Shown here: positions 1-12,493 of the stretch, piece by piece
How positions within the stretch are numbered: the first letter of the stretch is position 1
Layout: every line of letters begins with the position of its first letter
Source of the DNA: Gnetum montanum
Lineage: Eukaryota; Streptophyta; Gnetopsida; Gnetales; Gnetaceae
DNA: 64,000 nucleotides
Assembly: GCA_015680685.1 (NCBI GenBank)
Contig: MNCI01036774.1
Span: 364,705 to 428,704, forward strand
Direction of reading: 5' to 3'
The notes under the pieces: generated by a model
Seen by the model: only the letters and a program-made list of their open reading frames with translations
Database searches by the model: none
What the model was told of the DNA's origin: nothing
Position numbers and translations under genes: made by a program

Positions 1-227
1 TTTTGTTCATTTCCATCTTGACATCCCTTTCATCGACATTACAGTTGTCTCTTTTTCTCCATCTTTCTTGTTTCTTTTCTTTCTCCATTCTATCGCTCCC
101 TAGAGGTTCGCTCTTAGTCATGGGGGTCCTGACCCAATTTTTTTGATTTTCTCCTAACCCCTACACCTTCGGTAGTCACCATTATTATATCTCCAGTATC
201 TAGATCAGCCATACCACAACTCAGCCA

Positions 228-536
228 ATGGACCTTTCACCAAAGCAAGGTATCAACTGCATTGTGATTCATTTACCCTTGCTAATATGCGACTGTGTTG
301 TGTGTGCAGATGGCAATCATACAACAACGGTTTGGATTTGGAGGGAACATTTGGAATGGATCGGTGCTAAAGCAGCTATGCAAGGAACGAGATTGATGGT
401 GCGCTTACGGATGGACAACAAAAGGCACAATCTTGGCGTTGGCAGTAGTAGACTTCTTCTCTCTTCTCTCTTCTCTCTCAGCTACCAAATAAGGCTTGAT
501 GTCAAATGTATAAAGTGTTCACTCTTGTTGTCGTGA
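228..536 (+). other. Post-pol open frame shared between element copies
   Basis: A 102-codon frame between the end of pol and the 3' LTR of the plus-strand element. A related 99-codon frame lies at the same place in the minus-strand copy (8864-9163). Both share QGIN near the start, then ICDCVVC, then NHTT, then a C-terminal QIRLDV. Athila elements often carry an extra env-like frame here, but this stretch is short and shows no clear signal peptide or membrane anchor. It may be ordinary shared nucleotide ancestry. Function unknown. Confidence 0.35.
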
Positions 537-680
537 ACACCAGTTTTGTCATGTTTTGTAATGATGATCCATTCACATGTCATCCCATTCACCATTAGTT
601 CCATTCAATTCAATAATCCCATACCTTCCCAATATTTTGTAAGGAACTCGAGGACGAGTTTTTATTTAGTCATGGGGGCA

Positions 681-1498
681 TGATGGGACGCTATATCGCA
701 TCTGTCGTAATATCGTGTACACGATATTGTATACGCGATATTGTGGCTTTCCCTACGATATCACTTATGCAATATCACAGTCTGTCGTCAATTCTATAAA
801 TAAGAGGTGGCTCTCCCTTGTTTCTCCATCTAGATCTAGACCATCGCCAAACTCTTGACATTTTTCCATTCCAGAGATAGAATAATTTCCATGTGCCCAT
901 AGTAGGAGTCCCAAAGTGAACGGATCTTTATTCAAGCAATTTTGTACCTGAGCACACAATTGTGTACTGCAATAAAGACAAAATTTTGGATAAACCTTGT
1001 AGTGCATGGACTAAGCTAATGAGGATTTAATTACTATTGAATGTTTAAATGCTTTCTTAGGACTTAATCTCTCTCAACCCTCAACTCTCATAGTTAAGTG
1101 CATTCAGTACGACCGCTTCGAGCACATGCGTTACTCTTGGTAATCCCAGTAACGAATAGCATTTGGTAATCCCAGCAGCGTTGCATTGGTTCAGGGTGTG
1201 AAACAGCAAGTGGGAATGGATACTAATGCTAGGTTAATTAAAGCTTAGTTACTTAGTCTCTTCACCCTTTCCTCTCTTAGCATAGGCGATAAAACATAAA
1301 AGATATAAAAATCATATACCTCAAGTTCACTTAACCATACAACCATGACAAATACAAGTGAGCCTGGGAAGACAACGACTAATTAACCTTAGGTGTTCCA
1401 TGAGGCATGTAGGCACTTAGTCTATGGAGTTTGACCAGATCGCACGTGTAATGCTCGTATTCGTATAGTTGAGTGTAGGGGTACCTTGCCACTCATCA
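681..1498 (+). repeat. 3' LTR of the plus-strand gypsy element
   Basis: The 818-bp LTR begins TGATGGG and ends ACTCATCA. The U3 holds several GATATC-like palindromes (about 700-780), followed by a TATA box TATAAATA at 795-802. Further on are short repeated segments around CTTGGTAATCCCAG (1137-1185), a hallmark shared by all LTRs of this family here. Confidence 0.88.
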
Positions 1499-3639
1499 AT
1501 AAGGTTCCATATACAGGGCCCATCAGCAAAAAATTTCAAATGTCAATATATCAAAAAATATAAGGAATTTTTCAATGAAATTAGGGTCCATGGAATCCCA
1601 AAAAAAGCCAAGAATATGATAAAATCATTGAAGAGGATCTTTAAAAGCTTAAAAATTAAAAATTTTGATGGAGAACATATTTAATAAACAAAATATATAA
1701 AGGAGCACATGGTATGATGTGGAAGATGGATGTATGAAAGATTCTAGTTGCAAGAATGCCTAGGGATATAGTACTTAATGATCCTAGCCAAGGGATATGC
1801 AAGTGGCTCATCCCCATAGCAAGCATATGCCCTTCTTGCCCTTACATAACCTCAACCTAAGGAGTCTGTGGACCCCATAGGTGATTAATGGTCAATGGAG
1901 GTTAAAGACCAAAACTTGAAAGATTCTACCTAAGAATTCAAACACGTCAGACCAAAACATAGAATCAAGAACATGGACACTAGTAGTGAGGTGACTTATG
2001 ATCAGCATAGATGGATGATGGAGATGGTGGAATGGAATTCCAAACTAAGGTCATAAGAAGTCCCTTGTGGAGTATATGTTTAAAATGACCAAAGAAGATC
2101 CATCCTTAGTCCAGACCAAAACCAACCTCTTTCAGTGACTTTGCATCACCACTCCAAGACCAATCCACCCCCTTGAGACACAAGAGTACTCCTACAAAAC
2201 AACCATCATTCCATAAAGAGAAGAAAAGAGAAGTAGAAAGTGAGAGAGGACCTTAGTTAGAGGGGACCTTTAGGCATGGATACATGTCTTTCTAGTCCCA
2301 TAACCAATGCTTATAGCTTGTTTATTTGTCCAAGGGGTGTGCTTTGAATTCCCATCATGTTTGTTTGTTTGTTTTCTTTTTTCTTTTTTTTGGATGAGAA
2401 CCACACCGTGCAAAGACTTTATTTGACTTCCTATTAGTAGTTGGAATGGAACAGTAAGAAGTCCATCAAAAACACTTAAGCACTCATGTAAGTAGAAGAG
2501 TACAAAGAGTATTGAGTCCCCTTAAAGTCATAACCTATTCAAACCTTTGAATCCTTCCCAATTCTAGAAATTACCAAGGTCAAAAATTTATTGAGTTTCT
2601 TTAATAAAAGGAATCTTAAACTTCTAGAACAAGGAAAACCATAGAGCTTGTGGATGGGTGGATGATGTGGACTCACTACCTATTCCATGAAAAAGAAACC
2701 ATGATTGAGTCATCAATACAAAAATTCAAAAATAAAAACCACACATTAGCAAACAAAACATAAAGCACAAACCACCATTAGAAATAGCCACAACACCACT
2801 ATGTCATGTTGGCAATAAAGCACTTTTATTAGCAGAAATTTGAAAATCACACTTAAATAAAACAAAGTAGAATATATAAGAAAGTGTAAAATATCCAATA
2901 AAGATTCAAATGTACTAACAATGGTGTAAAACAAAAAATGATGTAAAAATAGGAAAAATTTTGAAAATCAAAAAATTGTAAAATAAATAAATAGCAAAAT
3001 CAAAAACTTGAAAAACAAAAAAAAATAGAAAAACTAAGAAGCCATATGGATGATTAGCATGGATGGCCACTCCCCCATAACTAAGTTGGAATGAGGAGAT
3101 CCGAAAAATTGAATGTGGTCATCCATCCATTGAGGTATTTGTTACCCTAACTTACTTTGGCTCATGGAAAAGCTTCACTTTTTGGATGTTGACTAGCTGC
3201 TTTTTATTTGGGCTCTCGGGTTTGTATGTGATCGTGGTCACAAAAGAAAAGGTTTCATCAATCATGTAAGGTGCTTCCCACAATGTTTGGAATTTTGTTT
3301 TCTGAGGTACATGTGTGGGATTCTAGTAAAGAACCTTATCTCCCAGTTGAAATTTCACTTTTGTATTCTTTGGTCATGTCATTATTTATTGAATGCCTTG
3401 TGCACTTCATTCAAAGATAGGGCCACCAATCGATTTTCGTCTAGCACATTGAGGTTGATTAGTCTTTCTTTTTAGGTTAGACTTAGGTTAAGATTCAGGT
3501 TATAGGCTATTGAGAGTGTATGGAGTTTGAATCGAACTAGAAGTATTGGAAGTTTTCTATACACTAACTCATAGGGAGAGTAGCCAATAGGGAGTTTCTA
3601 TGTTAAGCGATAAGCCCAAAGGGCATCGTTGAGTTTTGT

Positions 3640-4100
3640 GCTCTAATCTCTCCTATATTTGCTTATGGTTCTTGTTAAGATCTTTCTGATCTCTTGGTTA
3701 GTTACCTTTGCTTGACCATTGGCTTGGGGATGATAAGGTGTTATTAATTTATGTTCAACCCTTAAGCGTTGCATCAACTTTCTAAAAGTGGCACCTATAA
3801 AATGAGTTCCATTATCAGAAATCAGTGCATGTGACATCCCAAACCTATTTACAACATGTTATTATACAAATATAGTAGCAATGGATGATGTACAATCAAT
3901 GACAGTTGCTGCTTTTTACCATTTGATGTAATAGTCGACTACTACAATGATATACGCCTTTTTGTTGAACATGGGCATGATGGGACCCATGAAGTTTATG
4001 CCCCATATGTCGAAGGGTTCTAGTGGTTGAATCCACTATTGAGGATCCTTCATTCAAGTGGTCATCCCACCATCTCTTTGATAGCATCCACAAGATTAGA
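3640..4100 (-). pseudogene. Degenerate integrase of the old gypsy element
   Basis: The minus strand at 3837-3643 reads as the integrase core, with SDNGTHF (containing the second catalytic Asp) followed by YHPQANGQ before the catalytic Glu region. The upstream part (4093-3896) is frame-broken. The tail, with the motif for a chromosome-contact domain region, follows at about 3480-3100 and matches 11130-10556 of the younger copy. Integrase would insert the cDNA into the host chromosome; this copy cannot be functional. Confidence 0.8.
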
Positions 4101-4542
4101 AAAATTGGTGGACATCATTGAAGATTTTAGGCCAATAGTACCCTGCCATCAGGATTTTTATGGCCATGTGTCTCCTTGCATAGTGGCCTCCACAAGGACC
4201 TTCATGAGCATCTTGGAGAACACACAATTGATCCACATCAAGGACACACCAAAGAACCAGGCCATTAGCACATACCTTGTAAAGGTGTCAGTTGATTTCC
4301 ATGAAGTACTTTTTCCAATGAAGAAACTATTATTTCTTCCTAAAGTTCAAATATTGTGGCATCTCCTAAGTGACAAGGTAAGTGAGGATGCCATCATACC
4401 ATTTTGGTGTAGCATGCACTTGGTCATTTATTGCTCCTATAAAGAGAAGTTCGTTTAGAAATTGATCAAAGAGTGGACTCTCCTCTTTATTATCCCATCT
4501 CAATCAAGAGAGATGGTCAGCAACCACATTCTTAGTTCCTTT

Positions 4543-5570
4543 TCAATCTATCATTGTGAGATCAAATTCCTGTAAGATCACAAGCCACCATATGATATAG
4601 GGGCTCATCATTAACTTGTTCATCAAGAAGGAGATGGCACTATGGTCTATGTGCACAAATACTTTATAATGAAGCACATAGTGCCTGAACTTTTCAAGAG
4701 CATACACCACTACCATTAATTCTTTCTCAATTGTGGTGTAATTTAATTGTGCATCCATAATGCTTTAGCTTGTGCAATGGATGTAATATGAATGTTTCTT
4801 ATCATCCAACTATGTAAGCACTACTCCCAAAGCATAATTAAATGCATCTATCATTATATGAAATGGTCTAGACTAGTTTGGTGCCTGTAGAATTAGAGTT
4901 TCTATGAGTTTCTCCTTTAGTAGTTGGAATGCATATTTGCACTCCTTAGTCTTGAAAAATGGAACATCTTTCTTTGTAAGCTTGACCAACAGCTTTGTGA
5001 TCTTAGAGAAATTCTCTATGAATCACTAGTAGTAGCCAGTATGTCCAAGGAATGATTGGACATCTTTAACTATCTTTGGTTGGCATGTGATTCCTTAGAT
5101 GAGCCTTATCTTTTCCTAGTCTACCTCAATCCATTCTTGTGAAATTCAGTGCCCCAATACCATGCCTTCCTGGACCATTGAATGGCCTTTCTACCAATTT
5201 AACCCCACCTTGAGGAGTTATTCTATTTCCTTGATGATTTAATTTACTGTGGGGCTCAATCGCTACTGTGGCTATCTTCTTGGCTTCATGGCTAGGTCAG
5301 TGTAAATATAATGTTGGCATATCCTTGGATCAATTCTTGTTAGTTTGGAATATGACCAAGCAAATGTTGTTGGCCTCTTATTGATGACCTACAATAGCTT
5401 GTCTTTTTGTTTTGGAGCAAGATTTGCATTGATTATGATCGACTTACCATTATTTAAAAATGCATATTCTATGTCAGTTGATAGAGTTATTAACTCTAGG
5501 GGCTCTTGCTTGAAATTATCAAGAATTTCCAACTCTCTGCAATAGGTATCTTCATTATTGAAGAGTTGGT
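4543..5570 (-). pseudogene. Degenerate reverse transcriptase and RNase H of the old gypsy element
   Basis: The minus-strand frame at 4758-4543 is an RNase H piece, with NYTTIEKELMVVVYALEKFR and a downstream DHSA. Upstream, about 5400-4760, are RT remnants in several frames, including a stretch ending GIEVD near 5120 that matches the RT thumb of Athila-type elements. Multiple stops and shifts are present. This is the only copy in the window's left cluster that still retains RT and RNase H. Confidence 0.72.
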
Positions 5571-5673
5571 AATGAACTCGCTCAAGTTCATCCATGTTTT
5601 CGACATAGGCACATGTTAGGTGCTCAGTAGGTTCCATGCATGATGTGCTACTGTTAGAGTTAGTTGTCAACCA

Positions 5674-6290
5674 CTAGGTGCCGTCTTGTTTTATGGTTGT
5701 TGTGTACTTACACCTTTGGATATCTGTTTCTTGTGCACATTGATTGCATGTTGTAATGAATGTACTCTTGATGAACCAGATCTTTTGCACACAATTGCAC
5801 CCATTATCACCATATGCAATGCATGGAACACGCTTCTTCTCTAAACATCCAAATTCATTTTCCTTGGAGATTTCCAAGGAGAGGTTACTTATGCCCATAT
5901 GTGTATCTGCTATGCTTAACCATGCCCTTCCCATAATGATGGGGAAGTCACCATTACAATTTTCCACCTTGATCACCAAAAAATCGATAAGATAGGACCA
6001 CCCGCAAACTGTCATCACAATGTCCTCCACTAATCCCAAGGGGACATTTATTGATTGATCTATTAATTTTAAATAAATGTTATTCTTCTTGAGGTGCAAT
6101 AGGTTTCAAGCCTGGTACATGTCACGGAAGATGAGATTGAGACGAAGACTAAAATTAAGAAGAGCCTTGCATGGCTCATGTCCAGCAATTTGCAAGTAAA
6201 TAAGAGGACTTCTTGGGTCAAATCTTTTTGTGGGAAGATTACAAGCCTTATTCTCATTAGAAACAGCATGAGTTAGCATTACAGTGTGGA
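5674..6290 (-). pseudogene. Degenerate aspartic protease region of the old gypsy element
   Basis: The minus-strand frame matches the protease of the younger copy (11734-11342). Shared segments include VPLGLVEDI, a hydrophobic YL(I/A)DFLVI segment and IIMGRAWLS followed by a Cys-rich tail. The catalytic Asp region near 6140-6100 is out of frame with the rest. The catalytic domain is recognisable but not intact. Confidence 0.75.
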
Positions 6291-7077
6291 ACTAAGGTGG
6301 CACTCAATTTGAAGGGTACTCCAATGTTGGAGATACAGGGTGACTAACCAGATTAGGTTGTGAGGGTTTTAGAGGACTGTTGGGTGGAAAAAATGGGCAT
6401 TTCCTAGATTAATTATTTGAACCACTCTACTAGAAAGCTAGTTATGAATGTACAACCCTCATAACATTTTGTTGCTATGGTTGTGAAGGAATTTCACCTT
6501 GCATGGATGGAACAAGAGGTAACTAGGTTGAGGGTAGAGGGATGTGTGCAAACGAATGCGGAGGATGGTATGGATATGGGTTCTCTCCTTGAGTATATGG
6601 TAAATGAGTTTAATGATACTCTAGAGGGAAATAGTGATTTTGAAATGAGGTGTGGCTAGAAAAACTCCTTGGAAAGACAAGTTACTAAACATAGTGCCTA
6701 TATGGATCTGGTTGCCTATAAGGATACTGTTATCTTAGCAATGGCATTCCCCATGATTGTGGTTGGTGCCACTATTGATATTGTTCATATGGTTGTGATG
6801 GAGCTCCACTTGGGTAGTAAGATTATTATTATTGGTGGAACTATCTTAGATTACCTTGAGGATAAGGCAATCATTAAGGTGCTTACCTCCATGCTAGTTG
6901 AGGATTCAATGTGTACATCCCAAACTCTTGTAAATGTGACACCACAAGGCAACATCCTTTAGGATGTTTATACTGACAAATGTCACAACCAACATCATCA
7001 TTAGAGTCTATCTCCACAACTTCTTCTACTGTAATAGCTTTACCCTTGCCTCTCTAGTAGGTAGGTTCAGCTTCTTT

Positions 7078-7889
7078 TCACCTCCTACGATTATGATCAC
7101 TATTTTGCTCTTTGGATTCCTTACCAATCTTCATAGTAGTTTGGAATTTCTCATCCAAAGAGTCCCATAATTTGTCAACCTTTGTTAAAATATCAAAAAC
7201 AAATTTTTGGATGGGCAAGGTTTTCCTGTTCACCACTTCGTCGAGTGATGACTCCTTGTCACAAAATCGAACCTCTATTTTTCTAATGGAAGGGTTTCTA
7301 TTATATTCTTCTGCACTTTCTCTTTTCATAACTCACCTTCTTCTTTTGCTACCTGCTCTATTTGCCTTTGTATTTGATGAGCTCTTAGTTCAAACAATCT
7401 CCCTTGGACATAAACACCAAGAGTTCTTCTAGTTTCTGCTCTGAGCCCATCTATGATGTGGTAGAGTTGCTCCCTTTGAGAATAACCATGGCCAAGGCAT
7501 AGATGTAAAACAGAATAGTATCTACCCATGGTGGCATCCAAGGGTTCATGTATTCCCTATCTCTAGCCTTGGATTTTCCTTCTTAAATTAGACACTCTAG
7601 AGTACGTTTAGTATTTGTCATTAAATAGCTCAAGCATTGTACTCCATCAATGGATAGATTCTAGCTCCAAGGACTAGTACTAGCTTTCAACTTCTTTAAT
7701 GAGTGTCCAGGGAAATAGCTTGAGTTTTTGCTAATCATTTTCAATGTTCTATAAGACACAGGCATCATGGAAAGTTTGTAGATGTGTCTGTGGATTAGAG
7801 TTTTATCCCCTCTCAAATCTTGGAATATTATTCATTTCTAAGTGCTTGATCTGACTATCCTTCACATGTCTAGTTGGGATCTTAACTGC
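7078..7889 (-). pseudogene. Degenerate gag, C-terminal part, of the old gypsy element
   Basis: Minus-strand frames 7541-7326 and 7329-7078 correspond to the gag capsid C-terminal half. Shared features with the younger copy are MDATMGRYY, QVAKEEGEL and VNRKTLPIQK. The frame is abruptly interrupted at 7889, where the younger element inserted; homologous gag sequence resumes at 15332. Several stops and a frameshift. Confidence 0.78.
7885..7889. repeat. Target-site duplication (left), ACTGC
   Basis: ACTGC directly before the LTR at 7890 is repeated at 15327-15331 directly after the other LTR. The flanking gag sequence is continuous across the two when the insertion is removed mentally, so this is a genuine 5-bp target duplication. 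Confidence 0.9.
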
Positions 7890-8683
7890 TAATGAGCGGC
7901 AAGGTACCCCTACACTCAACCATACGAATACAAGCATTTCACGCATGATCCTATCGAATTCCAAGGACTAAGTGCCTATGCACCTGTGTGGAACAATAAT
8001 GAGTTGATTAATTATTATCTTCCTAAACTTACTTGTATGTCATCGTTGTATGGTTAAGTAAGCTTGAGGCATCTGATTTTTAAGGCTTTTATGTGTTTTA
8101 TATCCTACGCTAATAAGGAGGAAAGAGAGAGAGAACTAAGTAACTAATCTAATTTAACTATTCATTAACTAATTTCTAAGTACTCCTAACACCTATATCT
8201 GTTCCCACTTGTCGTACACATCCTGAAACAGTGCGACACTACTAGGATTACCAAATGCTAATCGTTACTAGATTACCAAGCACTACACACATGCTCGAAG
8301 TGGTCGTACTAAGTGTATTTAACTAAGAGAGTTGTAGGGTGAGAGAAATTATCAATTAACTATGAAGGCATTAAATAACAATTAACACTAATTAATCTAT
8401 TCTGTATGTTGCAAGGTTTATCATAAAGTTCATCTTTATTGCCATACACAAAGTGTGCTCAAGTACACAATGCTCGAATAAAGATCCGTTCACTCTATGA
8501 CTCCTACTGCAGGCACGCAGAAATAATTCTAACTCTGGAGGGAGAAAATGGCAAGAGTTTGGCTAAAAGACTAACTTCTAACTATGGAAGCCAAGGGCAC
8601 TGCCTCTTATTTATAGACAAGGAGGCAAGCCGCAATATCAGGTGTCCGATATCGCATGGTCAATCCGATATCGTGGTTCATCA
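7890..8683 (-). repeat. 3' LTR of the nested gypsy element
   Basis: 794 bp. On the minus strand it starts TGATGAA and ends in a mutated terminus (CTCATTA). TATA box on the minus strand at 8615-8608. The U3 contains GATATC palindromes at about 8635-8675. It is directly preceded on the minus strand by the polypurine tract at 8684-8697. Confidence 0.9.
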
Positions 8684-8697
8684 TACCCCCATGACTA
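8684..8697 (-). other. Polypurine tract of the nested gypsy element
   Basis: The minus strand reads TTTAGTCATGGGGGTA immediately before the 3' LTR. The G-run matches the same position in the plus-strand copy (CATGGGGGCA before 681). This is where plus-strand DNA synthesis would be primed. Confidence 0.6.
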
Positions 8698-8863
8698 AAT
8701 GAAAACTCATCCTTGAGTTCCTTACAAAATATTGGGAAGGTATGGGATTATTAACTGAATGACTATTGATAGCAAAACGGGGTGACTGACTCAACATGCC
8801 CAGTGAATGGACCAACAATATAATATATGATAACATTAGTGTTTATAACCACAAAAGTGAACA

Positions 8864-9163
8864 CTATACATAAATGACATCCAACCTTATTTGGCAACTA
8901 AAAAAGAAGAAGAAGGGGAAAGAGAGAAAAGAATGAGATGTGTTGCTACCGATCCCAATATTGCACTTGTCGTTGTTCATCCATAACCACACCACCAATC
9001 TTGCTCCTTTCATAAACGTTCCAATTTCGGTCCATCCTAAGTGCATCCTCCAAGCCCAATCCATTGTTGTATGATTGTCATCTACACATACAACACAGTC
9101 ACAAATGAATGAGGGTAGATAACTCACAATGTAGTTGATACCTTGCCTCGATGTGAAGTGCAC
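8864..9163 (-). other. Post-pol open frame, second copy
   Basis: A 99-codon minus-strand frame that is the counterpart of 228-536 in the plus-strand copy. ICDCVVC, NHTT and QIRLDV are kept at matching positions. The C-terminal part has an expanded Phe run from a pyrimidine tract. Function unknown. Confidence 0.35.
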
Positions 9164-10555
9164 TGGCTGAGTTGTGGTTATGGTGGATACTAGTTCTGAA
9201 TTTTTAACATTGGTAACTACCTAAGGTGTAGGGGTTAGGAAAAACTGAAAAATTTTGTGCCCAAGCCCCCATGACTAAGAGCAAACCTCCGGTAGTGAAA
9301 GGGCGGAGAAAGATAAGGAATAAGAAAGGTGGAGAAAAAGTAACAATGGCAACACCAATAAAATGGATGCCATGGATGGGGATGAAACAAAAAGTTGTTG
9401 ATTACAGGAAATGTTTAAGGGAAAGAAGTTAACAAATGCCCCAAAAAGGAATTCCAGTGGGTCCTCCCTAAAGCAAGCTCATGCCTTTAGTGCCCTGACA
9501 GACCCACAAACCAAAGAGTCTATAGGCTATAGGAATGTCAATTGGAAACAAGAGTTAAAAACTTACCCATAAGAAATTACCAAGGAAGAACAAAGCATCA
9601 ACCAAGATACAGACTAATGATAAAACCAGCAATCAAGTGAGAAATGGAAAAGAAAGGTGGAGAGTAGAGAAAGGAGTGGAAACCCAAGAACAAGGTTGTG
9701 TAAAATCCCTTGTGTGTTTCATGGTTAATGTGACTTAGTAGAACACATTCCAAATCCGAACTCAAACCAACCACATTCAGTGACCTTGCATCAACAAATG
9801 TGGCCAACCCATCCCCTTGAAGTAACAAGAATGCCTCTACAAAAAGTCACCACCATTCCGAAAAGAGCGAGATGGAGAACCAGGAAGTGAGAAGGGGCCT
9901 TAGTTAGAGGGAACCTTCAAGCATGGATAACATGTCTTTCCAGTGCCATAACCAGCACATGTAGCCCAAGATCATTATTGTGTCTAAGGGGTGTGCTTTG
10001 AATTCTCATTATTTTTTTTGGGTTTTTTCACATGAGAACTACACCATGCAAAGACTTATTTTTATGAACTTAGCTTCTGGTGATTTGATGAATGGTTAGA
10101 ATGGCAGAAAACCCAAAGAAAAGGCATCCAAGCACTCAAGAGAATAGCCAGCACAAATGCATAGAATCCCTTTGAAATCACACCCTTTTCATCCTTTGAG
10201 TTATTCCTTAGTCTAAGAAATACCCAATCACCAATTTGTTAACAATTTTATTAAAGAAAGGGACTATACAGTTTCAAGCCAAGGGAGACCATAGAATTTT
10301 ATGGATGTATGAACGACGTGGACTCATTGCCTGTTAATCAAAAGAACCATACCTTAGTATCGACATCATAATTCAAAGGTAAAATCCAAACATTAGCAAT
10401 CAATATGATATTATTCATACCACCATCATGAACACTTATTAGGTGACGAACAAAATAAAATAATCACACAAAGAAATGGTAAAAATATGAACGATGGTGT
10501 AAAACAAAAATGTGGAAAACAAAAAAAAATTAGAAAGAACTGAGGCCTTTAATGA

Positions 10556-11130
10556 TTAGCAAGGGTGGCCATCTCCCCCATGACTGAGTTGGAAGGAGGA
10601 GATCCGAAATAATGAGCACGGTTGCCCACCTATAGAGGTAGCATATGTTCTGGCTATCCTAAACTCATGGAAAGGTTTTGTTTGTTGCACATTGACTAAC
10701 AGTCTCTTATCTAGGCTCTTAGGTTTGTATATGGTCATTGCTCCTGAAGGAAAAGTTGCATAGATAATGTAAGGTCCTTCCCACAATGTTTGAAATTTGG
10801 TCCGTTGTGACACATGTGTGGGATTCTAGTAGAGAACCTTATCTCTAGGTTGATACTTAACTTTCTTGATTTTTAGGTCATGACATTATTTATTAAATGC
10901 CTTGTGCAACTCATTATAAGATAGGGCAGCTAATCGGTTCTTGTCTAGCAAGTTCAAAGTCATCAACCTTTGTTTTTGTGCTAGATCGAGGTCAAGGTTG
11001 AGGTCACATGCCGTGGCTAGTGTACAAAGCTCAGTTTGGATAGGGAACGTTGTAAGTTTTTCATACACTAATTTGTAGGGAGAGTAGCCTATAGGGAGAG
11101 TAGCCTATAGGGATTTTTCTAAGTTAAGAC
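10556..11130 (-). pseudogene. Integrase C-terminal tail of the nested gypsy element
   Basis: The minus strand at 11115-10886 carries GYSPYKLVYEKL, a conserved segment after the integrase core, then a conserved Leu/Arg-rich stretch. 10813-10556 carries LWEGPYII, typical of the gypsy integrase C-terminal domain. The catalytic core upstream is absent: protease sequence abuts at about 11130. A 16-bp tandem duplication sits at 11077-11108 and is single-copy in the older element. Confidence 0.8.
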
Positions 11131-11341
11131 TGGTATGTTGGTGATGGACTTACTCTAATGCATCAATGCTTTCTATATAAGCGCAAGTCAAACCCTCAGT
11201 TAGTTCCATGCATAGAAGTGAGCTGCTTTCTTGATCAGCTATTAGCCACTAGGTGTCTTCTTGTTTTGTGGCTGATGCATACAGGCACCTTTGTATGTTG
11301 ATCATTTGTGCACACTGATTGCATGCAAGCACTGCTAAACT

Positions 11342-11760
11342 TTACACAACCCATGATCTCTGCACGCAATTACACCTTGTGTCACTACATGCGATGCATG
11401 GAACCTTCTTCTTCTTGATCTTTTCAAAAGTGTTTTCCTTAGATATTTCTAGGGAAAGATCATGGATACCTAGGCACACATCGATAGTGCTTAGCCATGC
11501 CCTTCCCATTATGATTGAGAAGTCCCCCTTATTGTTATTCACTTGGATCACCAGGAAGTCAGCTAGATACAACCATACACAAACAATGGTATAAATGTCC
11601 TCCACTAATCCCAAGGGGACGGTGATGGATTGGTCAACTAACTCTAAACGAACATTGCTCTTTTTCAATAGGGGCAGGTTGCAGGCCTTATACATTTTTT
11701 GGGATATTAGGTTGACACTAGAACCTGAATCCAAAAGAACTTTGCACGGCTCATTCTCAG
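11342..11760 (-). pseudogene. Aspartic protease of the nested gypsy element
   Basis: A 130-codon open minus-strand frame starting MDSGSSVNLIS, whose Asp-Ser-Gly is the catalytic triad of retroviral-type proteases. It continues through VPLGLVEDI and IIMGRAWLST, the conserved flap and Gly-Arg region of Athila proteases. It would cut the Gag-Pol polyprotein. The domain itself looks open, but it no longer leads into RT. Confidence 0.82.
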
Positions 11761-12058
11761 CAATTTGTAGATAGATTAGGGGATTCCTAAGGTCGGAGAA
11801 TTTCCTAGGAAGGTGGTTAGCTTTGATTCAATCAGTAATGGCATGTGTTGACATGACCATATGCGTTGAATGCAGCGTTAAGTTCAAAGGGGGTTCTGAA
11901 GCTTTAGTTGACACGGAGACGTCCAAAGACTCAGCCACTTGAGGTTGCAAAGGCTTGGTTGGACTGTTGGTTCTGAAGAAAGATCTTTTTTTCATATGAT
12001 TATCAGAACCAATGATAGGTTAAGGATTAATAGCCCTTGTGGAATTGCGTTACTGTGG

Positions 12059-12450
12059 CTAAGCAAGGAGTTCACCATGCATTGCTGAAGCAGGTGGTAA
12101 CGGAGCTATTGGTGGGAGAGATGTTGCCGGATTGGAAGGATGGTATACTTGTGGAATGTCACCCCTAGGAGAGGAAGACCTATAGTACTCATGAGCTTGG
12201 TAGTGATGTTGGGGAGTAACATGACCAATAGAGTCATGTGGAGAGATTGGATGCTGCACGTAGTATCCATCTGGGTCAGGTTGCTGGTAAGGATATTGTT
12301 GCCTTGGTGGTGGCATTCCCCAAGATTGTGGGTGTTGCCACTGTTGATGTTGTTTGATTGGTTGTGGTGGAGTTCCACTTGGATAATATGTTAAGGGTTG
12401 GTGGAATTACCTTGGGTTACCTTGGGGATAAGGTAACCGTCAGGATGTTT
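12059..12450 (-). pseudogene. Pro/Gln/Tyr-rich linker between gag and protease
   Basis: The minus-strand frame 12316-12059 is rich in Pro, Gln, Tyr and His (starting PPPRQQYPYQQPD), typical of a disordered linker downstream of the Gag nucleocapsid part. A 90-codon frame overlapping it is a shadow. No zinc knuckle is recognisable. Confidence 0.5.
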
Positions 12451-12493
12451 GCCGTTTGTTTAAACGTGGATTAAGTGCATACACCCCAGACTC

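Larger units (their letters stand above)
1..1498 (+). mobile_element. 3' part of a Ty3/gypsy (Athila-type) LTR retrotransposon
   Basis: This is the downstream end of a plus-strand element whose 5' part lies left of the window. Positions 1-680 are the post-pol region and 681-1498 the 3' LTR. The region just before the LTR (640-680) contains a G-rich polypurine stretch (CATGGGGGCA). The reverse complement of 8684-9300 in the minus-strand element nearby matches this stretch closely, which fixes the family. The element appears to sit inside the 3' internal part of the older minus-strand copy that resumes at 1499. The matching left target duplication would be outside the window. Confidence 0.8.
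1499..7889 (-). mobile_element. Old Athila-type gypsy element, left segment (rest of gag to post-pol)
   Basis: Internal region of an old minus-strand element. Reading down the minus strand it gives gag (about 7889-7078), a linker (6960-6300), protease (6290-5674), RT and RNase H (about 5570-4543), integrase (4100-3640), the integrase tail (3480-3100) and post-pol DNA aligning with 8700-10550 of the younger copy. All frames are broken by stops and frameshifts. The rest of its gag, its primer site and its 5' LTR continue at 15332-17144, because a younger copy inserted at 7890. Its 3' LTR is not visible and lies beyond the plus-strand element at 1-1498. Confidence 0.85.

Noticed and set aside
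4027-4458. 143-codon plus-strand frame
   Set aside because: Antisense to gypsy pol remnants on the minus strand; no motif.
12106-12394. 90-codon minus and 84-codon plus frames
   Set aside because: Both overlap the Pro/Gln-rich linker in other frames and have no independent support.
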